Shown in pieces: positions 24,391-36,695 of a DNA stretch of 64,000 bases; the first letter of the stretch is position 1; every line of letters begins with the position of its first letter. The position numbers and the translations under genes were made by a program. The notes beneath the pieces are model-generated. The model saw only the letters and a list, made by a program, of their open reading frames with translations, had not been told where the DNA came from and ran no database searches. This DNA is from Vigna angularis (lineage: Eukaryota; Streptophyta; Magnoliopsida; Fabales; Fabaceae), in NCBI RefSeq assembly GCF_016808095.1, contig NC_068979.1:19716444-19780443 (forward strand), given 5' to 3'.

Positions 24391-27300
24391 ATGGATGAAA
24401 TGTACGGAGTGCCGGACTACGCCGACAAGCCACTCATGACTCCGGAGAATCTGATTTTCCCTCCGGACTACCCCGCCTTCCTCACAGCCGCCCGGATTCC
24501 TATCTTCGGATCCGACGACCTCTTCTCCGGCGAGCCTTCCGCCGCTTCCGCCTCTCCTGCTGGAATTCCGCGCCACCAGGACGATGACGTGGCAACCACT
24601 GTCATGAAGGCAAAAATCGCCTCCCACCCTCACTACCCTCGCCTCCTCCAAGCTTACATCGATTGCCAGAAGGTGAGTAAAGAAAACCGTATCGCTACGA
24701 TCGTAACCGTTTCTTGGAGGAAGGGATAACGGTTATAACAAACTACGCAACTACTTTCCGCTGACGGCTGATACTTCTGCTGCTGCTGCTGCAGGTTGGG
24801 GCGCCTCCGGAAATCGCGCGTCTGTTGGAGGAAATCCGGCGAGAAAACGACCTGTGCAAGAGCGACGTTGTTTCCACGTGCTTTGGAGCCGATCCCGAGC
24901 TCGACGAGTTCATGGTCCCCCCCTTCTTTCTCTCTGCGCACGCACGCACGCACACATATAATTATTTATTACAACTTTTGTCGCAGATTGTGATTGTGTC
25001 TCCGATTATGCGTTTTTCGTTTTCAGGAAACCTACTGCGACATGCTCGTGAAGTATAAATCCGACTTGGCTCGCCCCTTTGACGAAGCAACCACTTTCCT
25101 CAACAAGATCGAAATGCAGCTAAGCCATCTCTGCACTGGCGCTTCTGTTTCCACCGTTTCTGGTTTGTTTTTCTTCCCTCTCTCTCTCTCTCTCACTCTT
25201 TCTCCCTCTCTCGCTTCAGTATCTTACTAGCTGTAGCTCTCGCTCACTGCTAGTGCTATTATAATTTCTGAACTCGATGCTCGTTTTTGATATCTGCGCT
25301 GCTTTTTTTTTTTTTTATGGAGAACAAAGCGAAGAACTAGTTTCAATAAACGTTGTGGGGCTTTTGTAGTCATAGGACCCTTAGCTGGCACATCTATAGC
25401 GCAGGATCAACTGAGAAGAAATTATTTCTGTCTAACAGTGATCTTAAATGAGTTTAGGTATACGCTTCTCGAGTTATGGGTCTTAAGCAGTAACAGTACC
25501 CTTAGCTGGCACATTGATGGCGGATGACGCATGTATCAACCGATAAGAGGTTGCTTCAGTTTAACTCATGGTGTTAATTTTGAACGCTGGGTTCGAGATT
25601 TCCTAGTGGAATAAGTGTCCTTAGTTGGCTTGTAGAAGCCATATGGAGCAACAGTCGTTGTTTATGTTTTGTTGCTTTGTTTGATCTGCCAGATCCTTAT
25701 CCCCTTGGCTGTTTAACCATTGGTTGAAAACATGAATACCCCTCGCAGAATAGTCTTTATAAGTTAGCAGCAAATATGTGTTTGCAAGAATGAGATTGGG
25801 ACATGACGCACAGCTTTTTTTCGAAGGAGCACGAGAAAAAGGAAAGGGAAACCCTAACACTTCTCTCTCTTTCTCTGGATTGGTGTTTATGCATGACTGT
25901 GCTGAATCTCGCTGCTCGCTGTTAATGTATGTGACTTTCTTTGTGTGCTTTCACTGTTAGACTGTGATCCATGCTTCTTTCGTCATATGAGGAAAAAAAA
26001 AAGTTTGGTTGTTTGGTCATTCCGGGATAGTAATGCTGTTTGAACCTTTCACCTTTTCAGTTTCTTCTTTATACGGGTCTTCGAATTAATTGCTAGCTCC
26101 TATGGACTTGTGTGGTTTGTTTTGTTTGGCCTTGGAGTTGTTCTCCCCGCACGCTTTTTTTTCCTTCTAATTTTTAAATTCTATTTTTTTATGCTTTTCC
26201 TCCTCTTGAATGTCAAGTTTGACAACAGTCTTCTGCCTTTGGCTCTCCAATTTTGACATTGAAGATGTTCTCAATGACATCTTAAATAGTGGCCTCGATT
26301 TAAGACACTGAGCAAACCATAGATAATGCTTTTCAAACACCCAGAAGTTGTTTTTCGTACTACACCTTCCAGCTCACCCATTTGTATTGGTTTATTAGCG
26401 CATGCCTACTTTGAACTAGTTGTGTTGAAAAACTTTAGCGCAAAATTCATTCCAGTAATGCTATGCCTGCTTGTGGATGCTAAACGAGTTATGAACTGTG
26501 ACTGATAGCCCGCAGTCGATTATCAACGCCCGACTTATGTATTGGTTAGCTAATTGTTAGAGAACGATTCTTCTGTAATAATAGGTTTGTTTTCTTTTAC
26601 TTAAGTCAGTCAAAAAACAAATGCAGCAGCGAGAATTTTGAAGCCGTAGGTTTACTTGCTTTTCCTCCTAAATTATATTTCTATTTTTTTTTGTAATATA
26701 TCATATTCAAATTTTTATCTAATTATAATGTGTCTAACTTGTGACTTAAATTAGAGGTTATGTCTCTGGAAGAATGTAGCTGAAATGGTATCTAAGATTT
26801 GTAGTAGTATAAACTAGAAGATTATAGTATATAGCGTGTGATTCATGTATGTTTAAATTACTTTATCGCTATGGAAGGTTGTAGGAGAAGTGCTGTCTAA
26901 AATTTATGGCAGTGGACGGTAGAAAATGTTTATTTATCTAACGTGTCATTGATCAATCTGAACAACGCGTTTCCCATATACTAGTAATAACTTAATACTT
27001 GTAAGCTTCATTAGTTGTGATGAACTACCTTCTTTGTTCCAGCACACATGAAGCTTACATGTTGAAGACTTATTATGAGAATAACGTTATTTAAATATTA
27101 TACCTTCTATTAGTAATGCAGTAGTACCCATTTTGGATTAGATGGACATGATCTGACAGTAATGGCATGCAATGATTCTGCTTTCATACTTTACTAATTT
27201 ATGTATCAAGTTCCAATAGAGCACAGGTAATGCATGTTGTTGGGAGATAAAAAAATGCTCATTGGGAATTGTCTACGGGGCTGATAGTCTGTCTGGAGCT

Positions 27301-30300
27301 AAAGTGCTCTCTGATTTTTCTAAAATAAATGGAGTTAAGTTGCTTTGGGTTATCCTGTTGTTAGTAAAATTAGAAAGAGGAATGAGCTCAGCATTAATGA
27401 AGTTAGATTATCCTCGTGTGTGCTTTCATTCCAGAAAATTAAATTTACGAGTTTACTGGTAAGGTCTTAATCTAGAAGACTCGGCTGATTATAAATTGGT
27501 CTTTTATGATGCCCTTTCATTTCTTTGGGATCTTGTTCTCTCATTGTCTGTTCAATCCATGATCACTGATTATGTTTCTCAGTATAATATTCCACCCTTT
27601 GTTGCGCATACGCATAATTTATCCTGAATCAGTGCATATGTATGTTTTGGGGTTTTCAACTTTATCATTTGTGAATTTTATTTTGGTTACTGAATATTTT
27701 CTACGCCAGAAGATCAGTTACAATTCCCATACTGTTTTTGATAATGGTGGAGTATGGAATACAGTAGATTTTCATCGGCTATTTTTTTATTTTTTTAAAT
27801 TTATAAAAGGTAGTCATGATCAGGTGGGTTATGGTTGGCAAATATTATTATTTATGCCTGAAAGTACAGATTACCTTTTCAGTTGTGATGTTTTAATTGG
27901 TAAGTGGTTTTGTGCTGCATCCTTAATTTGATGGATTCTCCTTCATGCTTTTTTGCCAACCTATATTCCTTTAGCGATTGCCGCAAAAGCAAGTTGACAG
28001 GATGTGAAATTCTTTGTTTTTAAATTTATTCTTTCTAGTTTTTCTTTTTCTTGTACTGAAATCACTGTGTCAAATTGGATCTTGAATTTGTTAGAAGCAT
28101 GTCTTAAGGTTATTGGATTGACATCAACTTTATATATGGCAAATTCTTAGCATAATAGTGCAGCATGGTTACCTTTATTTTTTTTTTATCAGTGAAAATC
28201 TTATTGGAAAGGAATAGAAAAGGTACTCCCACCTATTTATAAATTGAATGTCGACATTGATTATATGAACAATGAAGTATCTCCAGAATAAATTTCCAAT
28301 GAGATAATTAACAAACAATTTATGACCTCCTAGCCTGAGAAAATAAAAATGTTAGCTGGTTCAAATATAGACCCCAACGATAGAGAAGCACCCAAAACTT
28401 TTGACTCGGTTCAACTCCAGCTTCTAACTTTAATTAGTTCAACTACTTTTTTCCAATCAAAAGCATAGTTGTTGTAGATAGTTTAATTCCTATTTAGTTG
28501 AATAGAACAAATGCAGGAGAACTGTAGTAATTGCCAGGAGTGTTCTAAGTTCGTCGTTGTTGACATTTGTCATGAGTGATTATGCTGAACTTTTTTTGTG
28601 TATGTGATTTCCAGATCGTCCCAAACTATTTGAATATCTAGTGTGATTTCTAGATGATTTGAATACCTAGATATTTAATTCTTACGAAGCAAAATAGACC
28701 AGATGTAAGAGAACCATCGTAATTGCCAGCAATGTTTCAAGTTCTTTCTTCGTTGTTGACATTTATCATGGTTGATGCCGATAAAAAATCATGATTGATC
28801 ACGCTATGCTTTTTTAATGTATTACATTTTCAGATCGTCCCAGACGACTTGAAAATCTAGTGTGATTTCTAGATGATCCCTTCAAATAAAAGTTTACTCA
28901 ATTATGCTTCTAAATGGGCTTGATCATTGTGATATACTGCACTCTGATTTGTGTTTTTTGGGCAAAAGCTTGATAGATGGATGTGTTGCTCATAGTATAA
29001 CGTCTTGCTGCATGATGTTGTTCAAGTCTGTATTTAACTGAAGTTTATTTCTTGACTAAAGGAATTAGTTACGTGCTAAAAAAATCTCCAGGATAGATAA
29101 AGACTTCCTTTAGATAAATAATTAGATGTGAACGAAAATAACGGGTTGACATGAAGGAATGAAGAACATTAGTTTTTTACTCATGACCTCCGTCTTATTT
29201 TATAATCTTTTGGAAATCACATGGCCAATGAATAAAGTGTTATATTATTTATAATAATGTAATAGGTAAATTGAGTTTGTAATCGTTGATTACTGATTGA
29301 TAGTAGGTTTGTTTCGCACCGCATTTCATGTTCATTATTTATATTTTAGTGCGAATAAAATGTTTTACACGGTTATGGTCAGGCGAGTCTATGGCGTGGT
29401 AGGTGAGTGCATCGGATGTTGGGAAATTGGAGTAGTATTGAGATCCTAATATCACACTTGCTGATCCATTTTTCAACACATTTTATTGTTAAATAAATTT
29501 TCACCCAGTATAAGCACTTACGTAGGACATTTTGAGTAGGAAATAACACTTGCATGGCTTAATGAATCTATAACGTGAATTTTTCACCCACATAAGTGTC
29601 TTGGCTTTATGTAGTTTGGAGATTTTTTGAAATAAAAGGAATTTGATTTCAGATTTGCTAATTATCTTCTAAATACCATGAAAACAACCAGGAGTGCTCT
29701 CTCGAACTATGTACATATATTGGATTGTTGTCTTCATCGGCTTGGATGTTGTGACGTTTTTATGGTAGCGTCTCCCTGTTTCAGTGTGACGTTCGTCTCT
29801 TCTGAGGTAGCGTAACATTGTGTTTCTATGACTTAGTTTGCTTAGTATGTTAACCCCTATTTTTTACTGAGTATTTAAGTTGAGTAATTGGTTAAACCCT
29901 AGGATATGCTTCTTGGCGGGGCCTAAATTAAAGTAGGAATGACAAGAAAAAATACAATGCCGCTGGATAAGTGGTAATAATTACCCGAGGGGTCAATTTT
30001 CATCTAAAATAGAAAAAGAAAATGGTAGCTTTTTAATGTTTGGATATACTAAGCATGAGATACATTTTGGTACTTGTTTGGGCGGAAGTTTCTCTAATCT
30101 CCAAAATAATTTTGACTTTTCAGAAGTACGTTATTGGGTCGTTCATTATCTTAGGAATTTGATAAATACATTAAGAAATGTTAGGAAATGGTTGTAGCGC
30201 ACCGAGTTATTATAATATACGTTGAGGTGAGTGATTCTGATGAACTTAATTAGGACCTTTCAGAATAATCCCGAATGCAGCGGGTGATCGTAGAGTATTT

Positions 30301-32821
30301 ATATCTTTCACATGCACTCCCGCAGATATCGCTGTGATCTTGATTCAGCCCTTTATTCTGAGAGAACGTTTTATTCAATGTCAATTTCATTTTGTATATA
30401 CCTTCCCCACTGCCCTTTCTTCTGCCTGCTGGTTCTAGTGCTTGTCATTGCCATTTTCCGATATTTTGTTCTCTTGTGCCCCGTTGTGGGCCTCTGTCAT
30501 TGACCCTTAGGTCATTGCTTGATGCGTAACACTTGTCGATCCCAAAATGCTTCATCTTTTTATAAACCGGTCCCTCATCCTCCCTCTTAGTGAATAAAGC
30601 AATCGTATAGTTAAGGGTCATATTTTGGACCCCGAAATTGTAGATTGAATTAACTGAAGTAGTTATTCTAGTTCTTCAATATTTTTATTTTACATTTTGT
30701 TAATATATAGCGGCCTTAAACACCCAAAGGGTATTATTGTTATTATGTACAATAAATTATTCGGTTAATGAGTGATTATATCTCGACAAATAGACACAAG
30801 TGCGATCTATCTTATAACGGGGGGATGATTTTCCGTACCGAGGCCCGAGAATTTTAAGGTGTTTATTATGTACACAACTGTAATTTGAAACGGATACAGC
30901 GGAAGGAGTAGATCTAGGGTCATGAAATGGGTGATTAAGAATGACTAGAGCCGTACCGTGTGCCTCGTTGGAAACTTTGAGTCTCTCTCTGGTTTGGGTT
31001 ACAGTGAGTGACAATGGATGGAACCAGGCACTGACACTGATATTTTCATTTTCTTTACTTTCTTTCCAACCTAGGTCTGCTCTGATCTGGTCTGGTGTGT
31101 ACAGTGTACTCTCATGCGATGGTCAAATCCTTGTCGGATTGAGTGGGTGTCAGAAGTAATTTGTGGGTGCTCGTGGGCTCCTAGGCCTCTGTACTCAAAC
31201 ATTATTCGCCTTTGAGATAAGCTGGTCAGAAATGATGAGTGTCAAAAGTTTCTCGCAAGATTAATTTATATATATTCAGGTGAAGTGGCACTAAGCATGA
31301 AAATCGGAAAATGATGGATTCAATAGGTTTAGTTTTATTTAAACTAGGTTTTTTTATGGTTTGATTTGAAATTTTTTTAATAATCTAGATTTTTCAATGT
31401 CTAATTGAAATACACAATAGGCATTTCTCTAACTAATTTTAAGTTGGAAAATAAATTTAAATTTCTGTGTAAATTCTAACTGTTGCAATAATTCATTATT
31501 ATAATAATAATATTTTTATTTCTATGAATTCGTCAGTTCCTTAATCCGCTACTTACTGACTTGAATGTTTAATTGTGCCCTCAAAACAATAAATTTTTCC
31601 TTGGTTACATTTGAAAAAATGTATTTTCTGATTTAAACCCAAATATAACCAAAGCTACCGGGTAACTAGTATTCATTAATTTGAACCAAAGGACCTTCAT
31701 TTGAAAGTATTTTTTATTTATTTAAAAGTGACATTAAATACTAGATTTTCAAGGAGGAATTTCACTCATTATCTATAGTATATTCACATTATTATAAATC
31801 AAAACCTTGTATTTTTTGTAACATTTAATTTTAAACTTGTCTGTTGTTAGTATTTATTAATTTATTAGTATTTTACAGCAAATAAGATTGTACTGTCGTA
31901 AGTTTTATTTGTAGTCAAATAACTTGTATACTTTCTTGTCATGAAAAAAGGAAGGTAATAAGAGATCTGAGAAAATGAATAAAAAATAGTTAAATTTCTA
32001 TAGTCTTTGCTTTAAAGTAAATAGAATCAAAGTAAAAGTTGAGTTTTTCTCTGTGGTCCTCTCTGGTTGGGTAACTACGTGGGGATAAATTTTTATAATT
32101 ATAATTTGAATGGTTGTAGGATTTTTGCCTAGTTTGTTGTTTTCTTTTCCATCAAGGTAATTTTAGTTTGGAGTGCATCTCAGACGTTGTTCACTCTATT
32201 ATGTAACCAAACATGATAAAACTACTTTTTTTTTTATCACATTTGCTTTGAAACAACGATAGTGCTGATGATTTTGCTATGGGTATTGCTGTTGCTTGAC
32301 TAGATGATGGTGGTGTGTCTTCAGACGAAGATTTGAGTACAGGAGATGGTGATGGTCAAGATGGGCAATCAAAGGGTGAAGATCGTGAACTGAAGGATAG
32401 ACTCTTACGGAAGTTTGGGAGTCACATTGGTACTTTGAAACTGGAGTTTTCAAAAAAGAAAAAGAAAGGTAAACTTCCGAAGGAAGCAAGACAAACATTG
32501 CTTCAGTGGTGGAATGTTCACTACAAATGGCCTTACCCCACGGTAATTAATGGTTCTTGCTTGTGATTTTATTCTCCTGTGCAAACTATCCAGTTCCCGC
32601 ACACACGCACTCACGTGAGACATCAGCTATTAATATTTGTGTTACTTGATCATCATGTATAGGAAGCTGATAAGATTGAACTGGCTAAGTCAACAGGGCT
32701 AGATCAGAAGCAAATTAACAATTGGTTTATTAACCAGAGAAAACGTCATTGGAAACCATCCGAGAATATGCAGTTTTCCATGATGGAAAATCTTAACGGA
32801 CGGTTCCTTGGTGATGAATGA
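24391..32821 (+). CDS. KNAT2/6-like: Class I KNOX (TALE) homeodomain transcription factor, KNAT2/KNAT6-like
   Basis: Five exons join in frame to 311 codons: 24391-24672, 24795-24914, 25027-25162, 32304-32542, 32663-32821 (stop TGA). All introns have GT...AG ends. The MDEMYG start is the first ATG of the open frame. Domains in order: KNOX1 about residues 71-110, KNOX2 about 129-172, an acidic/serine linker ([12 protein letters not shown]), ELK about 208-228, and a TALE homeodomain about 229-292 with the PYP loop at 256-258 and [10 protein letters not shown] from 280. Length and linker text fit the KNAT2/KNAT6 branch better than STM or BP, though the exact orthologue is uncertain. Such proteins act in the nucleus with BELL partners to keep meristem and organ-boundary cells undifferentiated. 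Intron 3 is 7141 bp and separates the MEINOX half from the ELK-homeodomain half. The donor of intron 2 (GTCCCC) is weak. The gene looks intact. Confidence 0.95.
25172..25213 (+). promoter_or_regulatory. CT/GA-rich tract at start of intron 3
   Basis: A run of CT dinucleotides and related pyrimidine sequence ten bases after the exon 3 donor. In plants GA/CT repeats in and near class I KNOX genes are reported binding sites for BASIC PENTACYSTEINE factors. Here only the tract is seen; a regulatory role is inferred. It could also be a simple repeat. Confidence 0.35.
25377..25740 (+). repeat. Diverged 121-bp tandem repeat in KNOX intron 3
   Basis: CCTTAGCTGGCACAT at 25379 recurs 121 bases later at 25500, and a weaker CCTTAGTTGGC follows 121 bases after that, near 25619. 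Between them other words align in order with many mismatches. This suggests an old tandem triplication of a 121-bp unit, the third copy being partial. Confidence 0.6.
28501..28881 (+). repeat. Tandem duplication of about 190 bp in KNOX intron 3
   Basis: Copy 1 (about 28501-28658) and copy 2 (about 28692-28881) share GTAATTGCCAG, GTTGTTGACATTT, CAGATCGTCCCA and CTAGTGTGATTTCTAGATGA in the same order, with many substitutions and small indels between. The offset is about 190 bases. No reading frame is kept, so it is non-coding. Confidence 0.78.
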
Positions 32822-34815
32822 TGAGGTGCGTGTACATGTATTATTCTCAAATGTATATCCTGATTAATTAATTATTGCTTGTATTTTCTTTTGTAAATTC
32901 TAAATTAAAAGCAGATTGTTGACAGTAAAATGCGTACTTTCCTAAGAAGAGAAAAGGGAAATGATCATAGTATTCTTGATAAATAACTACTGTCATTGTG
33001 CATGAAATGCTCATACTGTGCGGCACTGTCTTACTCCGTTATTAGCTCATTGCCGTTTCATTTATTTGTCTCCTTGCGTTTATCCACACATCAAATTAGT
33101 TTTTGGTTAATTGGGTATATGTATTAATATTGGTATCTTTTAATGTTTGGAAAACAGTGTTAAAGAATTGCAGTTATGAAATTCATACGCCGGAAACGCT
33201 GTCGCTGTACATTTGTGGAAAGAAAATCTTCAGATAAGTTAAACTTGATATATAACTTTGAAAGTATCGAAATTGACTATTCCTCAAAAAATTGGTAAAA
33301 ATAATCAGTAGTAGGAATTATGTGTAAAGTAAACTCTTACTTGAAAATTTTAAGAGATATATTAATTACTAACTTGTACTTACAAAAGTTCACTCAGTAG
33401 AATATTTTGTCTCCTAAATCATGAGAAGTGATGTCTCGGACTGAAAGGATTATAAATCAAGCATAAACCAGTCATTTTACTTTGGTCTTGAGGGTCACAG
33501 TGAGGAAGGAATGCCCAACTAGCTGTATTTTAGATAATTAGGAATTCGAATCCATATTTAATGTGGAAATTAGAATTGTAGTAAACTAGTTGATCACGGA
33601 AAATTTGCAACAGTTTTAACTCAATTTGAATAAATATCTATAAATATTTATTGCTGAAAAAATTATAATATTTTTAATTATTTAGGAAAACCTCATTTTC
33701 AATCTCTTAGAGTTGGATGTTCAATGGTAGCCCTCATAGCACCGTTATCTTTTGATTAATTTTTGCAAGTAAATAAGTCTCGGTTTGAAATATTTGGTTG
33801 ACATAAAGGCACTTTTAACAATTTATTGTGTCAAAATGATAAATAAATTTACGATAATTAGACATTTGATATTTTGTTCATAACTTGTGACTGAAATAGG
33901 AAGTTTATGATTCCTTCCAGACACGTGATTACTAATTTATATCACAGCACCTAATTACTAATTTAAATGTAGTTAAAGGATTTTGTTTAGTCTTTATAAA
34001 AAATTAACGTGTAGAAAAGTAGTGGTAAGGATATAACATCAGTGAATACCTCGTGACTAATTAATTTACTAAATTTTAACATATTTTATATTGAAATTGT
34101 TACATATGCTGGACTATCTTCTGTTTGCGTACTTATTTTGTTATTTTCATTCATAAGACTATTTTTTTCGAAAATAATAAGTGACTAAAAATAACAAACA
34201 AAAATTCAAATAAGTTGTTAGATATCTTACATGTATTCACTTTTCAACAATATATATCTCTTCTTTCTCTATCTATGTACGGTAGAAATTCAATTGTGTT
34301 ATCAGATTTAAGATTTTGATTTTAAATAAACCATTTAAAAAAAATATGAAAAATTAATTGAAAATAAATTTATTTTTTTGATAATGCAGGTTTTTTAAGA
34401 CGTCAATTTTTTTTATCCGAAAGACGTGAATAATTAAACAGATTAGCAAGTATTGGACAAACAATTTATCTCAAAACTAAAGTTACTTCGGTACTGTATA
34501 CATAAAAAAAATAATGGTAAAGATCAAATTTAAATAACAATAAAATATGGTAATTAATTAATAATTATTTTATCATAACTATATATAGTAAAAGGACAAA
34601 AATTTGAATTAAACTACTTTTAAGCTTTAAAATTTTAAATTATATTTTTTATTTTAATGATAAATTTATTTTAAAATTTAGGGAAAGACATTAGTGCAAA
34701 AGTTCATTTAAGTTTCCAATTTGTCTTAGTTTTAAGAAAATCCAAACCTATGAAAACGTAATGTCATTTTTAAAATTAATGATAATGTTTAGACTTCAAT
34801 TGTGTATATATATGT
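32822..34815. other. KNOX 3' flank, no further gene
   Basis: The first few hundred bases probably include the KNOX 3' UTR, but no single strong polyadenylation signal can be assigned. The rest is AT-rich intergenic DNA. I see no repeat or gene here. Confidence 0.5.
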
Positions 34816-36695
34816 TCGATTGTAATATCTCAAAAAAAAAAAATAGTGCTTTATTATATAGAAGAGTCCTCACGTTAGTACTATTAGAAGAACAATTATA
34901 TCTACAATATAAGGTCTAATTTAGAGTTATCCAAAAATAACTATAAAATTTAAACTTTAGTTACCACTCGTCTATTACAAAACTATTTATATTATTGTTC
35001 TAACTAATCTATACTGCAACATTATCTTGCAGCATTATCTTCATTCAAAGTCTACTTTAGAGAAATATCCTCTCTCTCTGTTCATGCCCACAAAATGATC
35101 ATTGCCATGGAAATAACACACACATACAAAACACAGTCACAAAAAACAGGGTATGCTAGATATAAAAAGATTCATACATTGATATAATATACTAAACACT
35201 ATCAATCATGCATAGAGAATAACTGACTTCAAACATCCTAAACATGTTATAACTTAAACTTGATTGTCCGGACTTAAAATGATTGTCGAGCTATGACGGG
35301 TTGTGCACTTGTGGTGACTCCTTCTGCTTTGCAAAGACATTGCCAATGGGTTTCACCTACCAAACTCACAAGGTTAGTCTGTTCCGAGCCTTGAGGCATA
35401 CTGGAAGCCCCCCAAGACTAAGACCTCTTGCTACTCTTCACCACATATTCAATTCTCTCTACTTGAGAATGAAAGACTATTAGAGTTCAGATAAACCCTA
35501 AGACTGAGCTCCCTGCAATCATTCTAAACACACTTAAACCTCGCCAAGAGATTCCACTTTGGAACTTACTTACATAACTTTTAAACCATACTTTGAAACC
35601 ACTTACTTTCACTTTGAATCTCAAATACATAACTTTATATCGTCCACAAGAAAACAACACATAACTAAAAAAAATCAGTCAAGAACAAAGAAAGAAAGAG
35701 TAAAACCAAAATTGAACCAGTCTGATATGCTGTCGTTGATGCTATCAAATTAATACTACTTTTCAAAGCAACTTCACTATTGCCAAATCAGTAGTCAATA
35801 AAGTAGATAGGGTTAAAGTAACCCTGAGTTGTCTCCCAACGAACACAGAATTGTTTTTCAATATTTGACTCTTATGAATCCTATGCAATGCTTAAAATAA
35901 AAGTGAGAAACTATGCTGATGAAATTAATGTTTGAAGAACAAAGAGGAAACTTAGAAACAATTATGATGAAATAGGCTAATTCCACTGCTTTTCCAAGAT
36001 AGATTCATCATCGGTTATCCATAGATCATTGTCAATTGATTATTGTTCAAGTTTCAAATTAATTAAAGTACATTCTTAATTAATTTGAGGGCGATCATGC
36101 AATTAACCAAAGTAGGTTCTCAATCAAATGCAAGACCTTTCTAGATCATGTTTGTTCTTAAATCTCCTAACCAAATTAAAAGTTAATTAATCAAAGTAAA
36201 TTCTCAATTAATTATAGTTGAAATTATTACCACCAATCAAATTACATTTTCAATTGATAGCAAAAACCCGTTTAATCATATGAAAGTTCCTAAATTTAAT
36301 CAAAGTATATTCTCAATCAAACCTAGAAACCCTTGAACTCATATGATTAATATGTATGTAGATTCAAACACCTTATGATGCAAAAATCATTACTTTTAAT
36401 ATGATTGAGAGATGAAAGACATAGAAAGAAGAATAACTCAAATCAATAATTAAAAGAAACAATTGCATTAATTCAACTTAACCTCAGAATCCGTAATGAA
36501 ATTACAGTGGAATAGCCCTAGGAGCTTAGCCCTCCATGAATGGAGTAGAATACATGATGAAATAAAAGTGAGAGGAGCAGTGGATGATGACTTCGAGTGG
36601 AGGAGTCAGAGAATGAATGAGTTGTCATTTTTTCCTCCCATGGGTCTCTTTATATAGGGTTGATTGAGCTTGGACTCTCATTCTTCTATTGATAA

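Larger units (their letters stand above)
25163..32303 (+). other. KNOX intron 3 (7.1 kb)
   Basis: The donor follows ...GTTTCTG at 25162 and the acceptor is CTAG at 32300-32303. It splits an aspartate codon in the linker before ELK. Long introns at this place are known in class I KNOX genes and can carry regulatory DNA. I see no LTR, PBS, inverted repeat or coding domain in it. Short plus-strand frames such as the one near 27572-27931 have no recognisable domain. Internal repeats lie at 25377-25740 and 28501-28881, and a CT-rich tract lies just after the donor. By eye it is less AT-rich than the flanking intergenic DNA. Confidence 0.85.

Noticed and set aside
24292..24651. A 119-codon minus-strand frame opposite KNOX exon 1
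   Set aside because: It is a shadow of the GC-rich KNOX coding exon in the antisense direction and has no domain.
27572..27931. A 119-codon plus-strand frame inside KNOX intron 3
   Set aside because: It is hydrophobic, low in complexity and has no recognisable domain or start context. It is most likely chance in a T-rich intron.
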